Shown: positions 27,111-34,465 of the stretch, one piece after another | Position numbering within the stretch: the stretch's first letter is position 1 | Layout of the letters: the number at the start of each line of letters is the position of its first letter | Assembly: GCA_963822295.1 (NCBI GenBank) | Contig: CAWGHD010000002.1 | Location: forward strand, 372,001-436,000 | DNA length: 64,000 bases | Reading direction: 5' to 3' | From: VRUE01 sp963822295 | GTDB taxonomy: Bacteria; Actinomycetota; Thermoleophilia; Solirubrobacterales; 70-9 | Program-made: the position numbers and the translations under genes | The notes under the pieces: model-generated | What the model was told of the DNA's origin: nothing | Databases searched by the model: none | Seen by the model: the letters and a program-made list of their open reading frames with translations, nothing else

Positions 27111-29015
27111 ATGCTCGCTTCGATCAAGCAGCCGGGCTGGATCCGCGGGGTGCTCGGCGCCCTGCTGGCGGCGGCATTCGGCGTCGCCATCGTCTACGCG
27201 CTGCGCAAGTCCTACGGGCTCGACGCCTGGCAGACCGAGCAGACCGGCTACCCACAGGTCGTCGTGCCGCTGATCACCGCGCCGCTCGGGTTCCTGGCCG
27301 GCTTCGGCTGCTTCGACTACTGGCTGCGCTGGGCCGCCGGCATGCCGACGATCCCCGACGACCACTCCCAGCACGGCGCCAAGAGCTGGAAGGACTACTT
27401 CAAATTCAACACCGATCACAAGGTGATCGGCATCCAGTACATCGTCACCACGTTCTTCTTCTTCTTCGTGGGCGGCCTGATGGCGATGCTGATCCGGGCC
27501 GAGCTCGCCCAGCCCGGCACGCAGATCGTCGACGCGGCGACCTTCAACAGCCTCTTCTCGACCCACGCGGTGCTGATGATCTTCGTCTTCGTCATCCCGG
27601 TCTTCGCCGGGATCGCGAACTACGTCCTGCCGCTGATGATCGGCGCCCCGGACATGGCCTTCCCGCGCCTCAACGCGCTCAGCTTCTGGATGCTGCCCCT
27701 CGCCGGCCTGCTCTTCATCGGCAGCTTCCTCGCCCCCGGCGGCGCCTTCGACACCGGCTGGACCGGTTACGCGCCGCTCTCGACCGGGGCGCCGATGGGG
27801 CAGTCGTTCTTCAACCTCGGCGTGCAGTTCGCGGGCGCCTCGTCGATCGCCACTGCCCTCAATTTCTTAGTCACGATCATCACCATGCGTGCGCCCGGGA
27901 TGACCTTCTGGCGCATGCCGCTGCTGGTCTGGGCGAACCTCTCGACCTCGCTGCTGGTCGTCGCCGCGACCCCGTTCATCGCCGGCGTCCAGTTCATGGT
28001 CCTCTTCGACCGGGCCCTCGGCACCCAGTTCTTCCAGTTCGCGGGCGGCGGCGACGTCGTCAGCTACCAGCACATCTTCTGGTTCTACTCCCACCCGGCC
28101 GTCTACATCATGATGCTGCCCGGCTTCGGGATCATCTCCGAGGTCATCTCGACCCACGCCCGAAAACCGATCTTCGGATACCGGTTGATGGCCCTGGCGC
28201 TGCTCGGCATCGTCGTCCTCAGCTACTCGGTCTGGGCCCACCACATGTTCGTCGCCGGGATGTTCAGCTGGCTGCGCGTGCCGATGATGATCACGACGCT
28301 GCTGATCGCGGTCCCGACCGGGATCAAGATCTTCTCCTGGCTGGGAACGCTGTTCTTCGGCAAGATCCACACCTACTCGACGGCGATGCTGTTCGCGCTC
28401 GCCTTCATCGTCACCTTCACGATCGGCGGGATCAGCGGCGTGATGTTGGGCATGGTGCCGATCGACATCCACGTCTCCGACACCTACTTCATCGTCGCCC
28501 ACATCCACTTCGTCCTCTTCGGCGGCTCTGTCTTCACGATCTTCGCCGGGATCTACCACTGGTTCCCGAAGATGACCGGTCGCATGTACGACGAGAAACT
28601 GGGCCGGGTCCACTTCTGGGGCACGCTCTTCGGGACCTGGCTGACATTCGTCCCGATGCACTGGGTCGGGATGGACGGGATGCCGCGCCGCGTCGCCGAC
28701 TACGCGGCGCAGTTCGGCGACTGGAACCTGCTGATCAGCTGCGGCGCCTTCGTGCTCGGCGCCGTGCAGCTCGTCTTCCTCTACAACATGGTGATCAGCT
28801 GGCGCTTCGGCCCGAAGGCCTCGGCCAACCCCTGGCGCGCCAACTCGATCGAGTGGCTGGTCTCCTCGCCGCCGCCGATCTTCAACTTCGACGAGATCCC
28901 GCGCGTCGTCGGCGGGCCGTACGAGTTCGGCGTCCCCGGCGCCCGCCACGCGATCATGGCCGGCGAGGAGCCGGAGTCCGCCAAACCGGCGCCGACCGTC
29001 GCGGGGGCGACATGA
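27111..29015 (+). CDS. coxA: Cytochrome c oxidase subunit I, A2-type
   Basis: A 634-residue catalytic subunit with two extra N-terminal membrane segments before the usual twelve. All ligands are present: heme a His in FSTHAVLMIF and in VAHIHFV, heme a3 His in the same AHIH, CuB His and cross-linked Tyr in YSHPAVYIM, and WAHHMF for the other CuB histidines. The K-channel Lys is in TGIKIFSW. The YSHPAV motif in place of XGHPEV marks the A2 type, in which a Tyr-Ser pair replaces the D-channel Glu. Its TGA overlaps the next gene start (ATGA). Confidence 0.96.
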   Translation: MLASIKQPGWIRGVLGALLAAAFGVAIVYALRKSYGLDAWQTEQTGYPQVVVPLITAPLGFLAGFGCFDYWLRWAAGMPTIPDDHSQHGAKSWKDYFKFNTDHKVIGIQYIVTTFFFFFVGGLMAMLIRAELAQPGTQIVDAATFNSLFSTHAVLMIFVFVIPVFAGIANYVLPLMIGAPDMAFPRLNALSFWMLPLAGLLFIGSFLAPGGAFDTGWTGYAPLSTGAPMGQSFFNLGVQFAGASSIATALNFLVTIITMRAPGMTFWRMPLLVWANLSTSLLVVAATPFIAGVQFMVLFDRALGTQFFQFAGGGDVVSYQHIFWFYSHPAVYIMMLPGFGIISEVISTHARKPIFGYRLMALALLGIVVLSYSVWAHHMFVAGMFSWLRVPMMITTLLIAVPTGIKIFSWLGTLFFGKIHTYSTAMLFALAFIVTFTIGGISGVMLGMVPIDIHVSDTYFIVAHIHFVLFGGSVFTIFAGIYHWFPKMTGRMYDEKLGRVHFWGTLFGTWLTFVPMHWVGMDGMPRRVADYAAQFGDWNLLISCGAFVLGAVQLVFLYNMVISWRFGPKASANPWRANSIEWLVSSPPPIFNFDEIPRVVGGPYEFGVPGARHAIMAGEEPESAKPAPTVAGAT

Positions 29016-29920
29016 GCGACGCCGAGCGCAGGCCGCTGCTGATCTTCCTCAACGAGGTCGCGGGCGGGCGCAAGCTGCTCGGGGCCGTTCGCGAGCGCGT
29101 CGAGGACGCCTCGCTCGTCGCGGTCGCCGCGCCGCAGAACCAGCCCGCGGTCGGCCAGCTGATCGACTCCGACGAACTCCGCGACGCCGCCCGCGCCCGG
29201 GTCGAGGTGACGATGGCGATCCTCGCCGAGTACGGGATCGAGTCCGTCGGCGAGGTCATGGACTGCGACCCGTTCCTCGCCTTCGACGACGCCGTGCGCG
29301 CACACGAGCCGAGCGAGGTGCTGCTCTCATGTCTCGCCGAGAGCCGCTACGGCCTCACCCGCAAGGACCTGGTCGAGTGGGCGCGGAAAAGGGTCGAGCC
29401 GGACATCGCCTTCACCCACATCCCGGTGCGGGTCGCCGACGACTCGGTCAGCTGGGAGAAAAGCCACACGCTCGTGGTCGCAACCCAGACCGTCGCCTCG
29501 CCCGACCTGGTCGGCAGGCTGAAGGAGCGGGCCGCGGGCCATCCGCACCGCTACACGATCATCTGCCCCCGGACCGACGACGTAACCGAGGCCGAGATCG
29601 TCTCCGACCTCGCCTCCACCCTCGCCGAGCTCTACCGCAACGACATCGACGCCACCGGCCAGCCGATGAGCCCGGAGCCCTTCCACGCCGTGCAGAACGC
29701 GATCGAGCACTACAGCATCGACGAGGTGCTGATCTCGACCTTCGCCGGCGAGGACTCGCAGTGGCTCGACGAGGACCTGATCGGCCGCACCCGCGAGATC
29801 ACCGACAAGCAGGTCGAGCACCTCGAGGTCGGCCGCTCGGCGCCGGCCGTCGCCGCAGCCGTCGCCGAGGGCGGCGGCGCGGTCGAGGACGCCGCCGGAA
29901 GCGAGGGGGAGGAGGCCTGA
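29012..29920 (+). CDS. Tandem USP-like protein in the oxidase operon
   Basis: A 302-residue soluble protein made of two similar halves, each with a Rossmann-like alpha/beta pattern of the universal-stress-protein type: RPLLIFLNEVAGGRKLL starts the first, and HPHRYTIICPRTDD the second. Each half carries the motif of an acidic helix followed by EVLLS or DEVLIST. The same block occurs in the membrane-anchored protein at 30706-31359. It overlaps coxA by four bases and coxC by one base, so it is co-translated with the oxidase. Its role is unknown; nucleotide-dependent control or assembly of the oxidase is an inference. Confidence 0.7.
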   Translation: MSDAERRPLLIFLNEVAGGRKLLGAVRERVEDASLVAVAAPQNQPAVGQLIDSDELRDAARARVEVTMAILAEYGIESVGEVMDCDPFLAFDDAVRAHEPSEVLLSCLAESRYGLTRKDLVEWARKRVEPDIAFTHIPVRVADDSVSWEKSHTLVVATQTVASPDLVGRLKERAAGHPHRYTIICPRTDDVTEAEIVSDLASTLAELYRNDIDATGQPMSPEPFHAVQNAIEHYSIDEVLISTFAGEDSQWLDEDLIGRTREITDKQVEHLEVGRSAPAVAAAVAEGGGAVEDAAGSEGEEA

Positions 29921-30543
29921 TGGAGAGCGCCACCGCCACCCTCGACCACGCGCACGAGGGGCATCACGGCCCGCCCGAGGCCAATGAGAGCTCCCGCATC
30001 GACCGCCAGACCCTGGGGATCCTGCTCTTCATCGTCTCCGAGATCATGGTCTTCGGCTCGTTCTTCGCGGCCTACTTCTTCCTCCGCGTCGTCGTCGACC
30101 CGCCGGCCTGGCCGCCGGAGCCCTACGAGCTGCCGGTCGCCATCGCCGGCATCAACACGGCGATCCTGGTCTCCTCGAGCTTCACGATCCACTACGCGCT
30201 GGAGTCGATCCGACACGGCAACCGGGCGGGCCTGAAACTCGGCCTCGTGCTGACCTGGATGCTGGGCGCGACCTTCCTCTTCATCCAGGTCAACGAGTAC
30301 GCGCACATCGGCTTCAGCGCTCGCGACCTCGGCTTCGGCTCGATCTTCTACGGCCTCACGGGGTTGCACGGCGCCCACGTCTTCGTCGGCCTCGTGCTGC
30401 TCAGCTTCGCGACGATCCGGGCCTTTCGCGGCCATTTCGGGCCGGCCGCCAAGGACCACCTCGGCGTCGAGGTCCCGGGCATCTACTGGCACTTCGTGGA
30501 CGTCATGTGGATAGTCGTCTATGTAAGCGTTTACATCCTTTAG
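29920..30543 (+). CDS. coxC: Cytochrome c oxidase subunit III
   Basis: A 207-residue membrane protein with five predicted spans, the short form typical of actinobacterial oxidases. LFIVSEIMVFGSFFAAYFFLR, INTAILVSSSFTIHYAL and the closing GIYWHFVDVMWIVVYVSVYI are the family motifs, the last holding the conserved WHFVD. Subunit III binds lipid beside subunit I and stabilises proton uptake. It ends the coxB-coxA-USP-coxC run; copy 3 of the palindromic element follows directly. The ATG overlaps the upstream stop by one base. Confidence 0.95.
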   Translation: MESATATLDHAHEGHHGPPEANESSRIDRQTLGILLFIVSEIMVFGSFFAAYFFLRVVVDPPAWPPEPYELPVAIAGINTAILVSSSFTIHYALESIRHGNRAGLKLGLVLTWMLGATFLFIQVNEYAHIGFSARDLGFGSIFYGLTGLHGAHVFVGLVLLSFATIRAFRGHFGPAAKDHLGVEVPGIYWHFVDVMWIVVYVSVYIL

Positions 30544-30545
30544 GG

Positions 30546-30666
30546 GCGGCCGCTGCAAACCGGCGCATCTCGCGCGACTCAGTCGGCCTCCTCGGGTCAC
30601 GCACTGAAGTGCGCTCCCCTCGTCGGCCTCCCTGCGTCGCACGACCTGCTTGGTTTTCACGGCCGC
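30546..30666. repeat. Dispersed palindromic intergenic element, copy 3 (diverged)
   Basis: A diverged relative of copies 1 and 2. It keeps CCTCGG, a central short stem (GCACTGAAGTGC) and CTCCCTGCGTC, and shares the flanks ACCGGCGCAT and CTGCTTGGT with copy 2. Outer arms GCGGCCG (30546-30552) and AAACC (30557-30561) pair with GGTTT (30652-30656) and CGGCCGC (30660-30666). It follows the coxC stop and precedes a gene on the same strand, so it is not limited to convergent pairs. Confidence 0.6.
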
Positions 30667-30669
30667 TTG

Positions 30670-30699
30670 TTGGTTCGATTGGTTCCGGGCGGGTAAAAC
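30670..30699 (+). promoter_or_regulatory. Candidate promoter, leaderless start
   Basis: TTGGTT (30670-30675), an 18-base spacer and TAAAAC (30694-30699) fit -35 and -10 boxes. The ATG of the next gene lies six bases after the -10 box and has no ribosome site, so transcription probably starts at or next to the ATG. Confidence 0.45.
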
Positions 30700-30705
30700 T
30701 GGGGT

Positions 30706-31359
30706 ATGCACAATCCGCTGAGGTCCGAGGCTGACGCTTTCCGCTGGGTCGTCGTGATCGGAGGCGGCGCCCTGTCGGTGATCCTTCTCACCCTGCTCGT
30801 CGATGCGACGGTCGGCGTCGTCTGGGCGGCCCTGCTGGTCGGTGCCGGCGCCGGGCTTGCCTACCACCGCTCGCGCGGCTCGCTGCCGCGCAGCGTCGAG
30901 GTCGGTCGCGGTGGCGACGGCCGTCACCGCCTGCTCGTCGTCGCCAACGAGACGGTCGGGGGAGGGGCGCTGCTCGAGGAGGTCGCCAATCGCTGCCGTG
31001 GCCGCGACAGCGAGGTCCTGGTCGTGACGCCGGCCCTCGCGGTCTCGCGGGCGGAGCACTGGGCCTCCGACGTCGACGAAGCGCTAGGGCTCGCTCGTCA
31101 GCGGATGGAGCTGTCGCTGATCGAAATCGACAAACTCGGGCTGCGGGGGCGCGGCGAGATCGGCGACTCCGACCCGAACATCGCGATCGAGGACGCCCTG
31201 CGGCTCTTCCCCGCCGACGAGATCGTGATCTCCACCCACCCGCCGGATGAGTCGCGCTGGCTCGAGCGCGGGGTCGTCGAGCGGGCGCGTGAGGAGATCG
31301 ACCTGCCGATCACCCACGTCGTGGTCGACCTGGCCGCCGAACGCTCCGCCCGCCGCTGA
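30706..31359 (+). CDS. Membrane-anchored USP-like protein
   Basis: A 217-residue protein with two hydrophobic spans near residues 15-55 (WVVVIGGGALSVILLTLL and VVWAALLVGAGAGLAY), then a soluble USP-like alpha/beta domain. HRLLVVANETVGGGALLEEV and DEIVISTHPPDESRWLERG match the repeats of the protein encoded inside the oxidase operon (29012-29920), so the two are paralogues, one soluble and tandem, one membrane-bound and single. The family is often annotated as GABA-permease-associated or simply USP-like; function is unknown. It probably has its own leaderless promoter. Confidence 0.7.
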   Translation: MHNPLRSEADAFRWVVVIGGGALSVILLTLLVDATVGVVWAALLVGAGAGLAYHRSRGSLPRSVEVGRGGDGRHRLLVVANETVGGGALLEEVANRCRGRDSEVLVVTPALAVSRAEHWASDVDEALGLARQRMELSLIEIDKLGLRGRGEIGDSDPNIAIEDALRLFPADEIVISTHPPDESRWLERGVVERAREEIDLPITHVVVDLAAERSARR

Positions 31360-31407
31360 CGCGCGTCTTAATTCACGCTTCCGTCACACAATTGGCACAT
31401 TTGGAGC

Positions 31408-31437
31408 TTGTTGCAGACAACAAGTGTCGCTTATTCT
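31408..31437 (+). promoter_or_regulatory. Candidate promoter overlapping an inverted repeat, leaderless start
   Basis: TTGTTG (31408-31413), an 18-base spacer and TATTCT (31432-31437) precede the ATG at 31444 by six bases, with no ribosome site. The -35 box is inside a perfect 7-bp inverted repeat (CTTGTTG 31407-31413, CAACAAG 31418-31424), which could be an operator. Confidence 0.45.
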
Positions 31438-31443
31438 GGCACC

Positions 31444-31788
31444 ATGGAGTCCGTGAGGGAGAGCTGGACAGATGAGCGTCTCGACGATCTCAACCTGAGG
31501 GTCGATCGCGGCTTCAGCGAAGTCCGCGACGAGATCCGCGAAATGCGAGGGGAGATTCGAGACCTGCGCAGCGAAATCGGCGGGGTGCGCAGCGATATCG
31601 GGGGAGTTCAGAACTCGATCGTGAGCGAAATCGGCGCCGTGCGCAGCGAAATCGGGGGACTTCAGAACTCGATCGTCAGCGAAATCGGCGATGTCCGGCG
31701 CTCGATCGTTCATCTCGCCGTTGCCCAGACGACGGCGATCGTTGCCGGGTTCGGCGGCATGATGGCGCTGCTCGCGACTCAGGTCTAA
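31444..31788 (+). CDS. Small coiled-coil protein with C-terminal hydrophobic segment
   Basis: A 114-residue protein. Residues about 10-90 form a continuous amphipathic helix with repeated R-x-E-I-x-x-hydrophobic units (EIREMRGEIRDLRSEIGG), including two nearly identical 18-residue blocks of the pattern VRSxIGGxQNSIVSEIGx. The last 25 residues, VAQTTAIVAGFGGMMALLA, look like a membrane anchor. This architecture resembles DUF-type membrane-tethered coiled coils and phage-like spacers, without a named function. It overlaps the convergent ctaA 3' end by four bases. Confidence 0.7.
   Translation: MESVRESWTDERLDDLNLRVDRGFSEVRDEIREMRGEIRDLRSEIGGVRSDIGGVQNSIVSEIGAVRSEIGGLQNSIVSEIGDVRRSIVHLAVAQTTAIVAGFGGMMALLATQV
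31585..31692 (+). repeat. Two 54-base tandem repeats in the coiled-coil gene
   Basis: Units 31585-31638 and 31639-31692 agree at about 49 of 54 positions and each encodes 18 residues. A partial related block lies upstream (from about 31564). The differences are mostly third-position or conservative, so the array probably arose by a recent in-frame duplication. Confidence 0.8.
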
Positions 31789-32741
31789 GCGCTCGGCTGG
31801 GCGGGGGCAGGCGCCGCGGGAGCGGTTGCGGCGCGCGGCTCGAGCCGCCCCGCCGTGGCCACGGCCCAGAGCATCGCCAGCCAGGTGACGGTGGCGAGCG
31901 CGATGTGGACCCAGACGAGCTCGGAGGGCAGCTCCAGCGCCCACTGAAGGCCTCCGACGGCGCCCTGGAGGGCGAGGAGGCCGAGAACCACCAGCAGGGG
32001 CTTCTGGGCGCGCCTGTCGCCGCCCGGGCGGCGCAGCAGGAGCAGGACGGCGATCGCCGCGACGCCGAAGACGACCGCGATCGCCGCGTGGCGCTGGACG
32101 ACCCACTCGAGCGTGCCCGTGCCCTCGAAGTCGAAGCGGTGGACGAGCTCCCCCTCGTGCGCCCCGGCGTGGGGCCCGGAGCCGGTCGCGATCGTCCCGG
32201 CGAGGATCGTCAGCTGGCCGAGCGGGATCAGGGCGCGGACCGCCCAGACCCCGAGCCGGTCGCCCGACCGCCGCCGCTCCGACGGCTCGTAGCGCGAGCA
32301 CCAGGCGAGCGCGAAGGCGGCGTCGAGGAGGAACATCGAGAGGATGAAGTGGAGCATCACCAGCCCGGGCGCCAGGTGGTGCTTGACGACGAGCGCGCCG
32401 AGGATCGCCTGGCAGAGGACGCCGAGCGGCAGCAGCGCCCCGAACAGCGCCAGGTGCCCGCGATATGGGCGGCGTAGGAAGGCGAGGCCGGCGGCTGCGA
32501 TCACGGCCAGGCCGACGAACCCGGTCAGCAGCCGGTTGCCGTACTCGATCACCGCGTGGGTCTCGAGCGGCGGCACGGTCTGCCCGTAGCATTTGGGCCA
32601 GTCCGGGCAGCCCAGCCCGGACCCCGTCAGGCGCACCGCGGCGCCGGTGACGACGATCAGCGCCAGGGCCGCGAGGGCGACGAGGGTGACGGTCGCGTAG
32701 AGCCGGGGTGTGATCTGCGGCAGTCGCTCACGCATCGCCAC
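31785..32741 (-). CDS. ctaA: Heme A synthase
   Basis: A 318-residue membrane protein with eight predicted spans. It oxidises the C8 methyl of heme O to the formyl group of heme A. The N-terminal half has the hallmark RLTGSGLGCPDWPKCYG with its Cys pair and EYGNRLLTG; heme-binding histidines are in HHLAPGLVMLHF and in the second half in VVQRHAAIA and WVHIALA. Length and duplication pattern fit CtaA. It serves the canonical oxidase nearby; ctaB, which makes heme O, lies 1.7 kb away in the second oxidase-like operon. Confidence 0.94.
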   Translation of the reverse strand: MAMRERLPQITPRLYATVTLVALAALALIVVTGAAVRLTGSGLGCPDWPKCYGQTVPPLETHAVIEYGNRLLTGFVGLAVIAAAGLAFLRRPYRGHLALFGALLPLGVLCQAILGALVVKHHLAPGLVMLHFILSMFLLDAAFALAWCSRYEPSERRRSGDRLGVWAVRALIPLGQLTILAGTIATGSGPHAGAHEGELVHRFDFEGTGTLEWVVQRHAAIAVVFGVAAIAVLLLLRRPGGDRRAQKPLLVVLGLLALQGAVGGLQWALELPSELVWVHIALATVTWLAMLWAVATAGRLEPRAATAPAAPAPAQPSA

Positions 32742-32777
32742 GAATGTTGTCAGCGGCCCTGACGGGCCGGCCGGCGC

Positions 32778-33506
32778 TCAGCTGCCCTTGGAGGGCTGGG
32801 AGCCGCCCGCCTTGCCCTTCGGCGCGCCGCCGCCCTGTGTTTCCCCGACCAGGTAGGCGACCAGGTCGTCGAGTTCCTTCGGGCTGAGTTCCGTTTCGTA
32901 GTCGGCGGGCATCAGGCCTGCCGGGAAGCCCTGGGCGATCACTTTTTCCGGGTCCACGATCGACTCGTGGACCATCGCCGCGCTCTGCCCTGGCAGGACT
33001 TCGTCGAGGTTGGGGCCCGTCGTGCCGCCCGCTTCGGCGGCGGCCAGCGTGTGGCACGCGGCGCAGCCGGCGTTGGCGAAGACCTGGGCTCCGGGGCCGC
33101 CCGGGACCTTGGGCGGCGCCGCGCCGGGCACGCCCGCGTACATCGCCACGTAGGCGGCGACGTCCTGGAGGTCCTGGCCGGTGACGAGGTCGGCGGGCAT
33201 CGAGACCGCCGGGTCGTCGGTGGACGGCCGCGGGAACTCGACCTGCGCCTCGACCACGCCTTCGATCGTTTCGCCCTCCTGGCCGGCCGCCCGCGCCGCG
33301 GCGAAGGCGGCGTCGAGGTCGGGGCCAGCCTGGCCGCTCGACCCCGCCTCGGCGAGCTTGTGGCAGGTTCCGCATCGCTCGATGAAGAGGACGCGGCCGT
33401 GCTCGACGTCGGCGGAGGTCGTCCCGCAGCCCGAGACGGGCACGGCGACGGCCGCCAGGGCGGCGAGAACGAGCAGAGGGCGGAGTGGGTTGGGGAGGTT
33501 GGTCAT
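32778..33506 (-). CDS. Diheme cytochrome c lipoprotein
   Basis: A 242-residue exported protein with a signal peptide ending in the lipobox VSGC (Cys 27). Two cytochrome c domains follow, each with one heme site: CGTCH at residues 45-49 and CAACH at 148-152. Candidate axial Met residues are in VSMPADL and AGLMPADYE. It probably sits on the outer face of the membrane and passes electrons to CuA of the oxidase. It lies 36 bases upstream of ctaA in the same direction. The C-terminal tail is rich in Gly and Lys. Confidence 0.92.
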   Translation of the reverse strand: MTNLPNPLRPLLVLAALAAVAVPVSGCGTTSADVEHGRVLFIERCGTCHKLAEAGSSGQAGPDLDAAFAAARAAGQEGETIEGVVEAQVEFPRPSTDDPAVSMPADLVTGQDLQDVAAYVAMYAGVPGAAPPKVPGGPGAQVFANAGCAACHTLAAAEAGGTTGPNLDEVLPGQSAAMVHESIVDPEKVIAQGFPAGLMPADYETELSPKELDDLVAYLVGETQGGGAPKGKAGGSQPSKGS

Positions 33507-33632
33507 GTGCGGCGCGAAGCGCGCCGGAGTCTATATGTCGCGCCCCCCTCAAAGTGATTGACCGGGGTCGGTGTCGGGTAGCCTTGATCCGATCCTCACG
33601 ATCTCCCGTCGGCCCGAGACGAAAGGCGTCAG

Positions 33633-34034
33633 ATGCAGGTAAGGGATGGAATGTCAGAGGTGGTCCTGACCCTGGGCCCGACCCACACCCTGCGCGAAGC
33701 GGCCACCCAGATGACGGAGAAAGGGACGGGCGCGGCGCTGGTCAGCGACGACGAGACGCCGATCCCCTGCATCGTCACCGAGCGCGACATCCTGAACTCG
33801 ATCGGCACCGGCCAGGACCCCGATTCCGAGCGGGTCGCCGAGCACATGAGCAACAGCGTGATCGCCGCCGCCCCGGACTGGAGCCTCGAGCGGGCGGCCT
33901 CGGAGATGTCGCATCGGGGAATCCGGCACCTCGTCGTCTACGACGGGCCCGAGCTGGTCGGCGTGCTCTCGATGCGCGACATCGTCCGCGTCTGGACCTC
34001 GGAGGGCGCAACCTCCGGAATGACGCCGGACTGA
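33633..34034 (+). CDS. Two-CBS-domain protein
   Basis: A 133-residue protein consisting of a CBS pair. MSEVVLTLGPTHTLREAATQM and CIVTERDILNSIG form the first, MSNSVIAAAPDWSLERAASEM and GVLSMRDIVRVW the second. Such stand-alone modules bind AMP, ATP or S-adenosyl compounds and control partner proteins. It is the only rightward gene between the two leftward gene groups that encode heme A synthase and the second oxidase-like complex, so a link to respiration is possible but not shown. Confidence 0.88.
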   Translation: MQVRDGMSEVVLTLGPTHTLREAATQMTEKGTGAALVSDDETPIPCIVTERDILNSIGTGQDPDSERVAEHMSNSVIAAAPDWSLERAASEMSHRGIRHLVVYDGPELVGVLSMRDIVRVWTSEGATSGMTPD

Positions 34035-34048
34035 GCTCTGCCGAGGGC

Positions 34049-34342
34049 TCAGCCGCGCTTAGGAAGCTGAATCTGTTCTACCGGCAGCACGGCGCCGCGA
34101 ACCTTCTGCTTGCGGCGCAGTCGGTAGTAGTCGGCGATCGCGTCGCCGGCCATGGCGCGGATGACGAAGGCCGCGACGACCAGCCCGATCACCGAGTAGA
34201 TCCAGCCCCGCACCATGAAGCCCTCCGCGTAGATCCCGACCGCCGCGAGGGCGAGGGCGAAGGCGAGCAGGGGGGGCAGCCAGGAGGAGCGCGGGGCGTA
34301 GACCTGCTCGCCCGGCTCGGTGACGTTCCTCTCGTCGCTCAT
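34049..34342 (-). CDS. COX4-like small membrane protein
   Basis: A 97-residue protein with two membrane spans (WLPPLLAFALALAAVGIYAEG and WIYSVIGLVVAAFVIRAM) and a basic C-terminus. Size, spans and position next to oxidase genes fit the actinobacterial cytochrome c oxidase subunit IV (CtaF) group, although sequence identity is not obvious to me. It is the last gene of the leftward operon that encodes the ligand-poor oxidase-like subunits, so it may belong to that complex rather than to the canonical oxidase. Its ATG overlaps the stop of the tiny gene upstream (ATGA). Confidence 0.65.
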   Translation of the reverse strand: MSDERNVTEPGEQVYAPRSSWLPPLLAFALALAAVGIYAEGFMVRGWIYSVIGLVVAAFVIRAMAGDAIADYYRLRRKQKVRGAVLPVEQIQLPKRG

Positions 34343-34452
34343 GAGGCGATGTAGAGGACGGCGGCCACGAAGCAGAGGGCGAAGACCGAGGCGGCTATGC
34401 CCCCGGCCAGCAGGCCGGCGGACATGTTCTTTCTTGCGGTCTCGCGATCCAC
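34339..34452 (-). CDS. 37-residue single-span membrane peptide
   Basis: A tiny gene between ctaB and the COX4-like gene, in the same direction. It reads MDRETARKNMSAGLLAGGIA and continues to VLYIAS: a charged N-terminus and one membrane span. GTG at 34452 or ATG at 34425 could start it; the stop overlaps the next ATG, and the ctaB stop lies 13 bases upstream. Tight packing on both sides supports a real gene. Small one-span subunits are common in heme-copper oxidases, so it is probably an accessory subunit. Confidence 0.6.
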   Translation of the reverse strand: MDRETARKNMSAGLLAGGIAASVFALCFVAAVLYIAS

Positions 34453-34465
34453 AGGCCGAGTTCTA

